Positions 25,593 through 34,660 are shown, counted from the stretch's first letter. The stretch: DNA of 40,926 nt from Cohnella laeviribosi DSM 21336 (GCF_000378425.1 NZ_KB899842.1:1-40926); one strand, 5' to 3'. Numbers and translations are program-made. Notes: a model not told the origin generated them from the sequence alone.

Positions 25593-26738
25593 TTATTTCG
25601 AACGCGTATGCGTCTGCTGCCGCAAGAACATCCGGTTCAGGAAGCCGATCAGTGGCTTGCGCGTCTTGTCGACGATGCCGATCAGCTCGGCGCCGATTTG
25701 CAGAAGGAACACCAGAACGCAGATGACGACGAAGGTCACCCAGTTGCCGAGGCCGGATTTGGAAATAAGCGATTGAACGATGGCGCAAACGCCGAAAAAG
25801 GCGGCAATGCCGTAAATGATCAAAACCGTCTTGCGGTGGCTGAAGCCAAGCTGTTGCAAGCAGTGATGAAGATGGCCCTTGTCCGGGGCGAAAATCGGTT
25901 TCTTCTGGATCCAGCGGCGGACGATCGCAAAAAACGTATCCGACAGCGGCACGCCGATAATGAGCAGCGGCGTAACGAACGAAACGACCGTAATCTGCTT
26001 GAATCCGAGCATCGACAGCATCGCAAGCGTGAAGCCGAGAAACAGCGATCCGGAATCGCCCATGAAAATTTTGGCCGGGTGAAAGTTATATTTCAAAAAG
26101 CCGATAACGGCGCCGAGCAGCACCACCGAGAGCAGGATGACCGCTTCCTGGCCCATCAGCGCCGACATGACGAGAATCGTGCCGATGGCGATGGCCGAAA
26201 CGCCGGCCGCCAGTCCGTCCAATCCGTCGATCAGATTGATGGCGTTGGTGACGCCGACGATCCAGAGAATCGTAAGCGGAATGCTCAGCCATTCTCCGAC
26301 CGGCTGCATGGCCGAACCGAACGGAACGTTGACGAGATTGATTTTGATATCGAAACCGAACACGACGACGCAGGCGGCCGCGATTTGAACCAGCAGCTTC
26401 AGCTTGGCGGACAGCGTGAATCTGTCGTCCAAGGCCCCGAGCAGCACGATCAGCGTGCCGCCCGCAAGCAGCGCCCAAATCAAATTGCGGTCATACGCAT
26501 TCAGAAAGTTATCCGGCAAAACAGGAAGAAACAGAAGAATGCTTGCCGTAAAGGCGGCGTAAATGGCAACTCCCCCGAGCCGGGGCATGATTCGCGTATG
26601 CACCTTGCGTTGATCCGGCACGTCCATCGCGCCTACCTTGAATGCCAGTTTTCGTACGAGCGGCGTCAGCGCGAGCGATAGGGCCAGCGCCAGTGCAAAA
26701 CCGGATATCCCGATTCCCGCTATCCAGCCTGTCGGCAT
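25593..26738 (-). CDS. tagO: UDP-GlcNAc:undecaprenyl-phosphate GlcNAc-1-phosphate transferase (TagO/WecA)
   Basis: Initiates wall-polymer synthesis by making undecaprenyl-PP-GlcNAc at the cytoplasmic membrane. The 381-residue protein has about 11 membrane spans. It carries the family motifs GALDDR (D104, D105), INLIDGLDGLA (D171, D174), FMGDSGS (D228) and a late HLHHCL histidine loop, which bind Mg and UDP-GlcNAc. The ATG at 26738 is chosen over an upstream in-frame start because GGGGAG stands 7-8 nt before it and the extra 30 residues are unlike the family. TagO and TagA act in sequence, so this is the first step of the secondary cell-wall polymer to which the SLH proteins bind. It is the last gene before two terminators. 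Confidence 0.95.
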   Translation of the reverse strand: MPTGWIAGIGISGFALALALSLALTPLVRKLAFKVGAMDVPDQRKVHTRIMPRLGGVAIYAAFTASILLFLPVLPDNFLNAYDRNLIWALLAGGTLIVLLGALDDRFTLSAKLKLLVQIAAACVVVFGFDIKINLVNVPFGSAMQPVGEWLSIPLTILWIVGVTNAINLIDGLDGLAAGVSAIAIGTILVMSALMGQEAVILLSVVLLGAVIGFLKYNFHPAKIFMGDSGSLFLGFTLAMLSMLGFKQITVVSFVTPLLIIGVPLSDTFFAIVRRWIQKKPIFAPDKGHLHHCLQQLGFSHRKTVLIIYGIAAFFGVCAIVQSLISKSGLGNWVTFVVICVLVFLLQIGAELIGIVDKTRKPLIGFLNRMFLRQQTHTRSK

Positions 26739-26871
26739 TTGAAACTCCCCTTTTCTATCTGTACCGGATTGAATTATACTCCGCGCCCACGACTTCAACA
26801 AGGCATTTTTACGGCGGATTTTCGCCAATTTTCTTGCAAATGCTTGATTTTCATCCGATTTTCACGTGGCT

Positions 26872-27639
26872 TCACCGCATTTTCAGGACTTTATCTCCGT
26901 CTCGGATTACCTTAAGGGCAAATTTCGGAAGCGCGAGCATCCGTTTGTAACGCCACGGCTCCTGAATCAGCCTGTAAAGCCACTCGACGCCCAGCCTGCG
27001 GAACAGCGCAGGCGCGCGCTTCAGCTTGCCGGAGATGACGTCGAGGCTGCCGCCGATTCCCATCATGACGGGGACGGCCAGCGCCTTCTCGTGCTTGGCG
27101 ATCCAGGGCTCCTGATTAGCCGCGGACCGGGCGACGAAGAGCAAATCGGGATTCGCCCGGCGAATGTCGGCGATGACGGCCTCGTCCTCCTGGTCGGTGA
27201 AGTATCCGTTCCGGCGGCCGACAAACCGCACGCCCGGAAATTGCCGCGCCAAATTCGCTTCCGCCGCCTCCAGCACTTCCTGCGTCGAGCCGAGCAGGTA
27301 AACGCTCCAATGGCGCAGGTCGCCTTCGCGCAGGAGCTCGTGCATCAGATCGAAGCCCGCCACTCTTTCCTTCACCGGCTGGTTCAGCCTGCGCGCCGCC
27401 CACACGACGCCGGAGCCGTCGGGGACGATGAGATCCGCCGTCGCCAGCACGCGGCGGTACTCGGGATCGTCGAGGCCCGCCATCAGCATGATCGGATTGC
27501 CGGTCACGACGCGGGTCGGCTTGCGCGCTTCAATCCGTTCGGTCAGAAAATGCACGGTCGACCGCATGTCCATCTTTGAAAACGGAACGCCATAAATAGA
27601 GACGGTAGGAAAGGTGTCCGAGTTGCTTGCTTCCGACAA
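26872..27639 (-). CDS. tagA: WecG/TagA-family N-acetylmannosaminyltransferase
   Basis: A peripheral membrane enzyme that adds ManNAc from UDP-ManNAc to undecaprenyl-PP-GlcNAc, the second step after TagO. The 255-residue protein has the family hallmark VTGNPIMLMAGLDDPEYRR (45-63), followed by ADLIVPDGSGVVWAAR with the key aspartate in PDG (D74). It starts at TTG (27639). The strong AAAGGAAGGTGA site 6-7 nt upstream supports this unusual start, and no ATG is available nearby. It lies 6 nt after csaB, so the two are co-translated. tagO follows after 133 nt. Confidence 0.95.
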   Translation of the reverse strand: MSEASNSDTFPTVSIYGVPFSKMDMRSTVHFLTERIEARKPTRVVTGNPIMLMAGLDDPEYRRVLATADLIVPDGSGVVWAARRLNQPVKERVAGFDLMHELLREGDLRHWSVYLLGSTQEVLEAAEANLARQFPGVRFVGRRNGYFTDQEDEAVIADIRRANPDLLFVARSAANQEPWIAKHEKALAVPVMMGIGGSLDVISGKLKRAPALFRRLGVEWLYRLIQEPWRYKRMLALPKFALKVIRDGDKVLKMR

Positions 27640-27645
27640 AAAAAT

Positions 27646-28806
27646 TCACCTTCCTTTACGTTCGTCCAAAATGCGCAGGATGCGGGCCGCCGGGCGGACG
27701 GCATCCGCCTTCAGCTTGTCCAGCGCCGCATCCGCGTCGCGCCGCCAGCGGTCCGGCTTGTCCAGCAGTTCCGCGGCCCGCTCCGCGAAGCGCTCCGCAT
27801 CGAGCGCATCCGTCGTGCCGGCCGCTTTCTGCCCGAGCCGGCCCAGAAATTGGTCGATCTTCGGATCGTAGGAAAGACCGATCAGCGGCACTCTGCGGTT
27901 GGCCGCGTAAATGAGCGAGTGCAGCCGCATGCCGAACAGCAGGTCGCACCCCGCCACCTCGCGCAGCATCGCGCGCGGGGACTCGTGCGCCGGGGCGAGC
28001 TCCGCGCTCGCCCCGAAGCGCCCGAGCCGTTCCATCACATACCGCGAAGCCTCTTCGTCGGAGCCGTGATGGAACGGCAGCATGCGCAGCCGGACGCTCC
28101 GCCGTCCGGCCAGCGCCGCCAGCGCAGCGGCCACGCGGTCCAAATCCGCGCGGTCGCTGCGCCAAAAGCGCACCGACACGCCCACCACCGGGGGCGTGCC
28201 GTGCGCCCTGCGCGCCGCGGCTTCGCCGTCGCGCGCGCCGTCCGCTGCCGGAGCCTCCTCCGGCAGCGTCAGGCCCATGACCGGATCGGCGACGACGTCG
28301 ATCCGGTCCGCGGCCACGCCGAAGCTGCGCAGCAGCTCGGCGGATTCGCCGTCGCGTACGGACACGTACGCGGCTTTGCGGAACGCGCGGGCGATCATCG
28401 GGCGGAACACCGCCCGATGCACCGGGCCGATGCCCTGCGCGTACACGAACGCCGGCTTGCCGCACCAGCGGGCCAGTTCCATCACGCCCAAATAATACGG
28501 AATCGACCCCAATCCGGTCGCATCCTGAAGCAGGCTGCCGCCGCCGCTGATCAGCCCGTCGCTGGCGCGGAGCGCCTTCCGCATCTCCCCGAGCTTCATG
28601 CGGTGCACGGCCTTGACGCCGTATTGCTTCTCCGTCCAGGCCGGATCGCCCGACAGCACAATCGGCTCCACGCGCATGCCTTTTTCCGCCGCCGCGTTTT
28701 CCAGAGCCGTCAAAATACTCTGAAGCACGGCTTCGTCCCCGCTGTTGCGAAATCCGTAATAACCGGACAGCACCAGCCGAACCACGCCATCCTCATTTCT
28801 TTTCAT
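27646..28806 (-). CDS. csaB: Polysaccharide pyruvyl transferase CsaB
   Basis: Adds a pyruvyl ketal to the secondary cell-wall polymer, the modification that SLH modules recognise. The 386-residue protein belongs to the polysaccharide pyruvyl transferase family. It has an N-terminal SGYYGFRNSGDEAVL motif (14-28), a central SGGGSLLQD motif and the FGMRLHSLIYAA motif late in the protein, in the usual order. The ATG at 28806 is chosen because AGGCGGTG lies 9 nt upstream, while the longer frame to 28833 has no site. The region is very GC-rich. Two SLH proteins encoded downstream are its functional partners. Confidence 0.95.
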   Translation of the reverse strand: MKRNEDGVVRLVLSGYYGFRNSGDEAVLQSILTALENAAAEKGMRVEPIVLSGDPAWTEKQYGVKAVHRMKLGEMRKALRASDGLISGGGSLLQDATGLGSIPYYLGVMELARWCGKPAFVYAQGIGPVHRAVFRPMIARAFRKAAYVSVRDGESAELLRSFGVAADRIDVVADPVMGLTLPEEAPAADGARDGEAAARRAHGTPPVVGVSVRFWRSDRADLDRVAAALAALAGRRSVRLRMLPFHHGSDEEASRYVMERLGRFGASAELAPAHESPRAMLREVAGCDLLFGMRLHSLIYAANRRVPLIGLSYDPKIDQFLGRLGQKAAGTTDALDAERFAERAAELLDKPDRWRRDADAALDKLKADAVRPAARILRILDERKGR

Positions 28807-28912
28807 TATGGTACGCACCGCCTGTTTTTCCATTCAGCCCAAATTGCGGCATTTCGCGGCCGCTCCTTCGGGCCTCTTTTTCCCCGAACTTGTTGCCGTC
28901 CCAACGCCAAAC

Positions 28913-30958
28913 CTATGCCTGCCGCGCCTTTTGGCCGCCGTAGCGGCGCCACAACGCCTCGCCGATCTGCCAAACGCAGATGGCGATCAGCCCGATCGCC
29001 GCTCCAAGGCCGAGTCCGAGCAGCACGCGAATGGCCGACAGCTTGAGCGGCGTGTGAATATGCGCGAACGTATCGACCATGGACAGCTGTCCGATGGACG
29101 CCACGATCATCAGCACCGTCGCCCACCGGTAGCGCAGCGCCAGGAACAGGCCCAGGAGGAAAATCGGGTGCGCCAGCATGAATTCCTTGAACCGCGGACG
29201 GACGCCGAACGTGTTCTCCAGATACGAGCGGAACATCAGCTCAAGACCGCTGGCTTGTCCGCTGTTGCCGGTGCGCGACAGATAATAGTAGCCCACCCCG
29301 GCGATCACGACCGCCGCGACGACCGTCAGCACCGTAATCGGCATCCGCAAAATGCGGCGGATGTTGTCCTTCACCGAACCGCCGGGGCCGTACAGGAACA
29401 CGTATACGGCAACCAGCGCAATCGGCGCCAAATGCAGCAGGCTGACGCCGCGGAACTGCTGAAGCACCAGGCTGTACGTAATGTCGTTCAGCAAGGCGGC
29501 GACAAACGGCACCGCCGCAAGCGACAGCACCGACGTGCCCGCATACAGCAGCACCGCCTTGCCGAGGCGCGAAGCGGCCGATTGCGCGGCTTCGCCCGGC
29601 CGGCTGCGCTTCGCGCGGAGCCAGCGGACGACCAGCACCAGCGAGGCGGTCGGGGCGGCGATCGCCACGAACAAGGCGAGCGCTTGGTCAAGAAGCGAGG
29701 AGTGCAGCGCGACAACGCCCGCCGTCCCGATCGCGCCGAGCGCCGTAACCGGCACCAGCAGCGACGGAAGGAACAAGCCGACCGTCAGCGCCACGAGCGC
29801 GGCCGCGCCCGCCGCGGCCAGCGCGCGCAGCGCCGTTTCCGCCGGCGCGTGATGCACCGTAAACGAATGCGCTGCGCCCGGGACAAATCCGAAATGCTTC
29901 AGCTGCTTGATCGCGCCTTCCGTCTCCTCGCCGCCCGCCAGCGCGGTTGCGATCGTGTCGATCGGATGCGAAATTCGAACGCTCGCCGAATCCTTTACCG
30001 GCGCCGCATTCAAATAAATAAACCGGATATTGCGGTCCTTCACCGCGAGCACGATGCGGTCCGCCAGCGTCGACGGGCTGATCACGGCCATCTCCGCTTC
30101 CGATACCGAATGCAGCCGCGCCACGTCGTAATCGAGCAGCCGGGCCAGCGTGCCGAAGCCTTGCTGAGGCAGCTTCAGGTTTTCGATCGCCCCGATGCCG
30201 ATCCCGGCCTCCTTCAGTTGGGAAGCGAACTGCTTCAGCGTTCCCGCTTCCGCCTCGTTCCCGAAGCCGGTCACCGCATCGCCGTCGAAAATGATCGTTT
30301 TGACGCCGTATTCGCGGAACGTTTGCAGCCATTTGGCCATCTCGGCCGGATCGTAATACTTGCCGCGGTCCGAGAGACGGGGCACGATCAGAAAGCCCTC
30401 GTCATGCAGCTTTTTCATCGCGATCGGATTCGGCTGCATCGGCTGCATGTACGCCACTTCGGGCACCACGTTCAGCACGAGGCCGTTGCGGCCCTGCGCG
30501 GACCAATCGCCAATCTCCACTCCGGCTTTCGAAAAAGCATCCACGATCAGCGCCCGGATCTCGCGCTCGTGCTCCGGCTTATTAAAGAGCAAATAAGTGC
30601 GGTTGTCTCCGACCTGCGCCAGCTTTCCTTCCAGAAGAGCGGCTTGCGCGGCATTGTACACGTTCACTTCTCCGGACCAGACCAGCTCGTCCAGGCTGCT
30701 TTCGAACACCGCCATGGCATTGACACCGGCTTCCTTCAAAACAGCCAATTGGTCGTTAACGAAAGCTTCCGGATTGATTTGCGTCGCGGACACCTGCAGC
30801 AAATCGCGGTAGTCCATAATAAATTCCACTTCGTTCGCGGAATGCTCCGTTACCGAGCGGGCGTACAACACCGGCAGCGAACCGACCAGACCGAGCAGCA
30901 CGACCCACCATAACCACTTGGCCAGCCTCCGGTTCCAATTTTCAAGCCAATGGGGCAC
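28913..30958 (-). CDS. DUF5693 family polytopic membrane protein
   Basis: A membrane protein of about 681 residues. One N-terminal span (about 15-35) is followed by an extracytoplasmic domain of roughly 330 residues (with YRDLLQVSATQINPE near its start and GVKTIIFDGDAVTGFG later) and then about eight to nine spans in the C-terminal third. It fits DUF5693, a family often encoded beside csaB in Bacillus and Paenibacillus, whose function is not known to me. Assembly, export or modification of the wall polymer is inferred from context. The second GTG (30958) is favoured because AAGGAG stands 8 nt before it, whereas the first GTG (30967) overlaps the site. csaB follows 106 nt later. Confidence 0.85.
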   Translation of the reverse strand: MPHWLENWNRRLAKWLWWVVLLGLVGSLPVLYARSVTEHSANEVEFIMDYRDLLQVSATQINPEAFVNDQLAVLKEAGVNAMAVFESSLDELVWSGEVNVYNAAQAALLEGKLAQVGDNRTYLLFNKPEHEREIRALIVDAFSKAGVEIGDWSAQGRNGLVLNVVPEVAYMQPMQPNPIAMKKLHDEGFLIVPRLSDRGKYYDPAEMAKWLQTFREYGVKTIIFDGDAVTGFGNEAEAGTLKQFASQLKEAGIGIGAIENLKLPQQGFGTLARLLDYDVARLHSVSEAEMAVISPSTLADRIVLAVKDRNIRFIYLNAAPVKDSASVRISHPIDTIATALAGGEETEGAIKQLKHFGFVPGAAHSFTVHHAPAETALRALAAAGAAALVALTVGLFLPSLLVPVTALGAIGTAGVVALHSSLLDQALALFVAIAAPTASLVLVVRWLRAKRSRPGEAAQSAASRLGKAVLLYAGTSVLSLAAVPFVAALLNDITYSLVLQQFRGVSLLHLAPIALVAVYVFLYGPGGSVKDNIRRILRMPITVLTVVAAVVIAGVGYYYLSRTGNSGQASGLELMFRSYLENTFGVRPRFKEFMLAHPIFLLGLFLALRYRWATVLMIVASIGQLSMVDTFAHIHTPLKLSAIRVLLGLGLGAAIGLIAICVWQIGEALWRRYGGQKARQA

Positions 30959-31319
30959 AACTTTCACTCCTTAAATGTTTGCTAAAACGCAGAACGGCAT
31001 CCGGATGGAACGGATCTCGGGTCCGCGCGTAACGCCGCTCCTCGTCAAGAGGTTTGCGATGCCGCGTTCTCCCCTTTCTTCCGCCGCGCCTGGCGCAATC
31101 CGCAGCCGCCTTGCCCGCATCCCTGTTCCATCGGATGTTCCATACGGCACCGGCGCAGCACTTCCGCGTTCTCGATCTGTCCAAAAGCGGCAATTTTTAT
31201 CGCAAAAACGGCAAGGGCCGAACGTGAGCACGGCAAGCACCGGTCAACCGAAACGACGTTTCGCCGAACCGCTCCGCAATCGGCGGACCGGCGCTTGCCT
31301 GCACGCCGGCGTTTCCCTG
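30959..31319. other. GC-rich spacer before DUF5693, no gene seen
   Basis: Several short basic frames are open on both strands, but none has a ribosome-binding site or a recognisable product. A 6-bp stem (CCGGCG/CGCCGG, near 31290-31315) beyond the pgcA stop has no T-run. The promoter of the DUF5693-csaB-tagA-tagO unit should lie here, but I could not place it. Confidence 0.5.
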
Positions 31320-33041
31320 TCAGCTTAACGCGTCCACCCGTTCCATGACGGCCGCAACCAACCGTTTCAACGCGGCTTCGGCTTCTCCAAGCCCGTTGCC
31401 TCTTACGGCAAAATACACTTTGATCTTCGGCTCCGTACCCGACGGGCGCAGGCAGAACCAGGAGCCGTCCGCCAGCAGGAACTTCAGGACGTTCTCCTTC
31501 GGCAGGCCGTCAAGCCCATTCTTGTAATCGAGCACTTGCGACACGGCGACGCCGGCGACCGAAGAAGGCGGGTTCGTTCGCCAATCGTTCATGATGCCGG
31601 CAATTTTTTCGACCCCGTCCTTGCCCTTGAGCGTACGGGATTCCAGTTGCTCCAGATACGTTCCGTACTCGGCGTACAGCTCGAGCAGGACGTCGTACAG
31701 CGTCTTCCCTTGCGACTTGTAGTAAGCGGCTGCCTCGCAGATCAGCAGCGCGGCGACCACCGCGTCCTTGTCCCGGGCATACGTGCCGGTCAAGTAGCCG
31801 TAGCTTTCCTCGTAGCCGAACAGGAACGTATGCTTGCCCGTCCGTTCGAATTCGGTGATTTTTTCGCCGATGTATTTGAAACCCGTCAGCGTGTTGAAGA
31901 CGCTCATGCCGAACGATTTCGCGATATCCGCTCCCATCTCGCTCGTCACGATCGTCTTGATCACGGCGCCGTCGCCAGGTAGTTTGCCCAATTTTTTCAG
32001 GTTGGACAGCAAATAGTAAGCCATGATCGCGCCCGATTGGTTGCCGGTCAGCACTTCGAAGCGGCCTTCTTTGTTTTTGACCACGGCTCCCATCCGGTCG
32101 CTGTCGGGGTCCGTGCCGATGATGATGTCGGCCCCGATCTTCTCCGCCAGCTCGATCGCCAGCGTGAACGCTTCCCGCTCCTCCGGGTTCGGAGACTTGA
32201 CCGTCGGGAAAAATCCGTCCGGCCGCTCCTGCTCAGGCACAATGTGCACGTTGGTGAATCCCGCTTTTTCCAGCACGCGGCGAACCGGGAGATTGCCCGC
32301 GCCGTGGAGCGGCGTATAGACGATCTTCAGCTCTTTGCCCGCGCCGTTGCGGATCGCGTCCGGCTGTACGGATTGGGACACGACCGCATCCGTATACCGT
32401 TCGTCCGCGTCCTCCCCAAGCCATACGATCAGCCCGCGCGCTTCCGCCTCCTCCGGCGAAAGCCGCTTGACTTCATCGAAGGAAGCGACTTTCCGGATCG
32501 AGGCGATGACCCGTTCGGCATCGGCAGGCACAAGCTGCCCGCCGTCCGGTCCGTATACCTTGTACCCGTTGTACTCCGGCGGGTTGTGGCTGGCGGTGAT
32601 GACGATGCCGCCGGACGCTTTCAGATCGCGCACGGCAAACGACAGCTGCGGCGTCGGCCGCAGCGAGCGGAACAGATACGTCTTGATGCCGTTGGCCGCC
32701 AGCACGCAAGCCGCCTCAAGCGCGAACGAATCGGAATGGTTCCGGGAATCGTGGGCGATGACGACCGACGGAGAAGACGTCGGAGAAGAAAACCGCTCCA
32801 GCAAATATTGGGCGAAGCCTTGCGTCGCTTTGCCGACTACGTAGCGGTTCATCCGGTTGGTGCCCGCGCCCATGACGCCGCGCAGTCCGCCGGTTCCGAA
32901 CTCCAGATCGCGGTAGAACCGGTCCTCGATCTCGCTCGGCTGATCCGCAATTCCGCGCAGTTCCGCCTTGGTCTCTTCATCCACGTTGGGGTCGTTCAGC
33001 CAGGCGTTGTAAAGATCCGTTGCATTCGGTTGGTTCGTCAT
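31320..33041 (-). CDS. pgcA: Phosphoglucomutase/phosphomannomutase (alpha-D-phosphohexomutase)
   Basis: Interconverts hexose 6- and 1-phosphates through a phosphoserine, feeding UDP-glucose and possibly GDP-mannose synthesis. The 573-residue protein shows the four family motifs in order: GTGGLRG (46-52) near the start, the phosphoserine loop TASHNPPEYNGYK, the Mg loop DPDSDRMG, and RPSGTEPKIKVY near the C-terminus. Length and motif spacing match Bacillus PgcA rather than the shorter ManB or GlmM. AAAGGAG stands about 9 nt before the ATG. A mannose-1-phosphate output would serve the ManC enzyme 23 kb downstream; which hexose is preferred cannot be read from sequence. It sits between lipid genes and the wall-polymer cluster. 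Confidence 0.93.
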   Translation of the reverse strand: MTNQPNATDLYNAWLNDPNVDEETKAELRGIADQPSEIEDRFYRDLEFGTGGLRGVMGAGTNRMNRYVVGKATQGFAQYLLERFSSPTSSPSVVIAHDSRNHSDSFALEAACVLAANGIKTYLFRSLRPTPQLSFAVRDLKASGGIVITASHNPPEYNGYKVYGPDGGQLVPADAERVIASIRKVASFDEVKRLSPEEAEARGLIVWLGEDADERYTDAVVSQSVQPDAIRNGAGKELKIVYTPLHGAGNLPVRRVLEKAGFTNVHIVPEQERPDGFFPTVKSPNPEEREAFTLAIELAEKIGADIIIGTDPDSDRMGAVVKNKEGRFEVLTGNQSGAIMAYYLLSNLKKLGKLPGDGAVIKTIVTSEMGADIAKSFGMSVFNTLTGFKYIGEKITEFERTGKHTFLFGYEESYGYLTGTYARDKDAVVAALLICEAAAYYKSQGKTLYDVLLELYAEYGTYLEQLESRTLKGKDGVEKIAGIMNDWRTNPPSSVAGVAVSQVLDYKNGLDGLPKENVLKFLLADGSWFCLRPSGTEPKIKVYFAVRGNGLGEAEAALKRLVAAVMERVDALS

Positions 33042-33086
33042 GACTCACAGCTCCTTTACCGAGTATGGTCTGTTACAGGCTTATCG

Positions 33087-33524
33087 TCAGGCTTTGGCGG
33101 GATCGGTCAGCGCAAACATAAGAACGCCTTCGGCGACGACGCGATCGCCGACTTTGGCCGTAGCCTGACCTTTGCCTATAGAACCTTTTAACCGAATGAT
33201 TTCAACTTGAAGCGTCAGCGTATCTCCCGGCGTTACCTGGCCGCGCCACCGGAATTCGTCCACGCCTGCAAACAATCCGATTTTGCCCTTGTTCTCCTCC
33301 ACGGAAAGAATGGCGGCCGCTCCCACCTGGGCCAGCGCTTCCATAATCAGCACGCCCGGCATGACCGGATATCCCGGGAAATGTCCGACAAAATATGGCT
33401 CGTTCATCGTGACGTTTTTCAGACCGACGGCGCGCTTTCCCGCTTCCAGCTCCACGATCCGGTCGACCAGCAGAAACGGCGGCCGGTGAGGAATGATTTC
33501 CTGAATTTGCGTAATATCCAACAT
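33087..33524 (-). CDS. fabZ: 3-hydroxyacyl-ACP dehydratase FabZ
   Basis: Dehydrates beta-hydroxyacyl-ACP in type II fatty-acid synthesis. The 145-residue hot-dog-fold protein contains [10 protein letters not shown] (13-22), the catalytic histidine in [12 protein letters not shown] (H48) and the catalytic glutamate in MEALAQ (E62). The ATG at 33524 is chosen because GGAGGG lies 6-7 nt upstream and the product then matches normal FabZ length; a 7-residue longer frame exists. The same place, after mbl-flhO-flhP, is held by fabZ in Bacillus subtilis. pgcA follows 45 nt downstream. Confidence 0.97.
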   Translation of the reverse strand: MLDITQIQEIIPHRPPFLLVDRIVELEAGKRAVGLKNVTMNEPYFVGHFPGYPVMPGVLIMEALAQVGAAAILSVEENKGKIGLFAGVDEFRWRGQVTPGDTLTLQVEIIRLKGSIGKGQATAKVGDRVVAEGVLMFALTDPAKA

Positions 33525-33664
33525 GGATATCCCTCCCGAAGTCATCTGATTGGAATCGGCCGGGATGAACCGGCCGCCTTGCCCTGCAGCGCATAAATCG
33601 CCGCAAATCGGTTCATACTAGAATCGTCCCTTCCGCGAGCTGCAGTCGCGAAGGTTGATATAAG

Positions 33665-33725
33665 AGAACTCGCCGCTGTTTGCCTGTCTGACGCACGGCA
33701 CGGCGGAGGGTTCTTTTGTCTTTTT
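33665..33725 (+). terminator. Terminator-like hairpin on the plus strand
   Basis: Arms 33665-33676 and 33703-33714 pair over 12 nt with one mismatch and one wobble. On the plus strand they are followed by TTTGTCTTTTT. No plus-strand gene is known here. On the minus strand, past the pgsA stop, the downstream run is only mildly T-rich. Confidence 0.4.
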
Positions 33726-33735
33726 CTGTTTTCCC

Positions 33736-34251
33736 CTATCCTCCGGAAACGCTGTTGAGGGTCCGAAACTTCAGGAAGTAGACGCCCGTTGCCACAAAGG
33801 ACAGCACGATGGCGCACCATAGCGCCGCCGTTCCGCCGGGCAGCCCGAGAAACAGCAGCATAATCGCCACATAGTAAACAAACGTGGTCACTTTTCCAAG
33901 CATGTTCGCCGGTACGGTCTTCATCCCGCGAAAATAGAAAAATGCCGAGCTGGCGATCATTCCGATCTCCCGGACAGCCATGATGGCCGCCGCCGACCAC
34001 GGGATTTCCCCGCCGACGACAAGCGCGACGATTACGGACAGCATCATCAGCTTATCCGCCAGCGGGTCCAGCATGACGCCCGTCGCCGTCACCTGTCCGC
34101 TGCGGCGGGCGATGTAGCCGTCAAGAAGATCCGTAAGGCCGGCAAGCAGCACAATGCACAACGCCGCTACCGGATGATCGTCAAAGTAGAGGACCAGAAA
34201 CAAGGGAATCATGACAAATCGGGACATGGTCATCATATTCGGCAAGTTCAT
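33736..34251 (-). CDS. pgsA: CDP-alcohol phosphatidyltransferase, PgsA type
   Basis: A membrane enzyme of the phospholipid pathway that probably makes phosphatidylglycerol phosphate from CDP-diacylglycerol and glycerol-3-phosphate. The 171-residue protein has about five spans and a perfect CDP-alcohol motif, D-G-x2-A-R-x8-G-x3-D-x3-D, starting at DGYIAR near 43. The MNLPNMMTMSRF start is typical of PgsA. A G-rich site lies about 8 nt before the ATG. Bacillus relatives usually keep pgsA beside cinA-recA, so this could be a second copy or a paralog of slightly different specificity. It has its own sigma-A-type promoter with an inverted repeat in the spacer. Confidence 0.9.
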   Translation of the reverse strand: MNLPNMMTMSRFVMIPLFLVLYFDDHPVAALCIVLLAGLTDLLDGYIARRSGQVTATGVMLDPLADKLMMLSVIVALVVGGEIPWSAAAIMAVREIGMIASSAFFYFRGMKTVPANMLGKVTTFVYYVAIMLLFLGLPGGTAALWCAIVLSFVATGVYFLKFRTLNSVSGG

Positions 34252-34286
34252 TCCCGATTCCCCCCCATTTCTCCAAAGCTCCCATT

Positions 34287-34315
34287 ATTATAACGCTCGC
34301 CCTATCGAGCGTAAA
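34287..34315 (-). promoter_or_regulatory. pgsA promoter with a spacer-filling inverted repeat
   Basis: TTTACG (-35, complement of 34310-34315) and TATAAT (-10, complement of 34287-34292) are 17 nt apart on the minus strand. A perfect 7-bp inverted repeat, ACGCTCG-N6-CGAGCGT (34293-34312), fills the spacer and runs into the -35. It abuts the -10 and could be an operator. Confidence 0.65.
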
Positions 34316-34331
34316 CCTAGGGCCGTCAAAC

Positions 34332-34364
34332 CGCACAAAGAACCCCCCGGTTGGAGCCGGGGGG
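34332..34364 (-). terminator. Intrinsic terminator of the epuA unit
   Basis: A perfect 8-bp stem CCCCCCGG/CCGGGGGG (34343-34350, 34357-34364) with a 6-nt loop is followed on the minus strand by TTCTTTG. It ends the mbl-flhO-flhP-epuA run before the pgsA promoter. Confidence 0.88.
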
Positions 34365-34408
34365 AGCCGTAAGCCGCAAGCCCGGTGGCCGGCAGCGGCC
34401 CGGATCGT

Positions 34409-34660
34409 TCAGCCGCCTTTCGCGAACACGAGATCGTACATATGCCGCCAGGTGTCCCAATCGAACACCTCGGCCAGTTCTCTCTTTCCGAGCACCACAT
34501 ATCCGAACGCCAGGCCGACGGCCAAAGCGATTAAGCAAACAATCGGTACCGATAACACTTTCACAAACGTCCAGACGACCCTTCCGGCTATTTTGCCCGC
34601 TGAACGTTTTTTTCCGTTCGCGGGACGTTTCGGGTCCGGCGAACGGGTTGATGCCGTCAC
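34409..34660 (-). CDS. epuA: Small EpuA-family single-span membrane protein
   Basis: An 83-residue protein with a basic, disordered N-terminus (1-27), one membrane span (about 36-56) and the C-terminal signature FDWDTWRHMYDLVF. This is the EpuA family, often labelled a DNA-directed RNA polymerase beta subunit in databases, although nothing in the sequence suggests polymerase function. Members commonly follow mbl and flhO/flhP in Bacillota. It starts at GTG, with AAGGAGG 8-9 nt upstream. A membrane role linked to cell shape or flagellar genes is inferred from position only. Confidence 0.82.
   Translation of the reverse strand: MTASTRSPDPKRPANGKKRSAGKIAGRVVWTFVKVLSVPIVCLIALAVGLAFGYVVLGKRELAEVFDWDTWRHMYDLVFAKGG

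Noticed and set aside
28808..30913. 701-codon plus-strand frame opposite DUF5693
   Set aside because: Arg/His/Gln-rich shadow of a GC-rich membrane protein gene, without recognisable domains.
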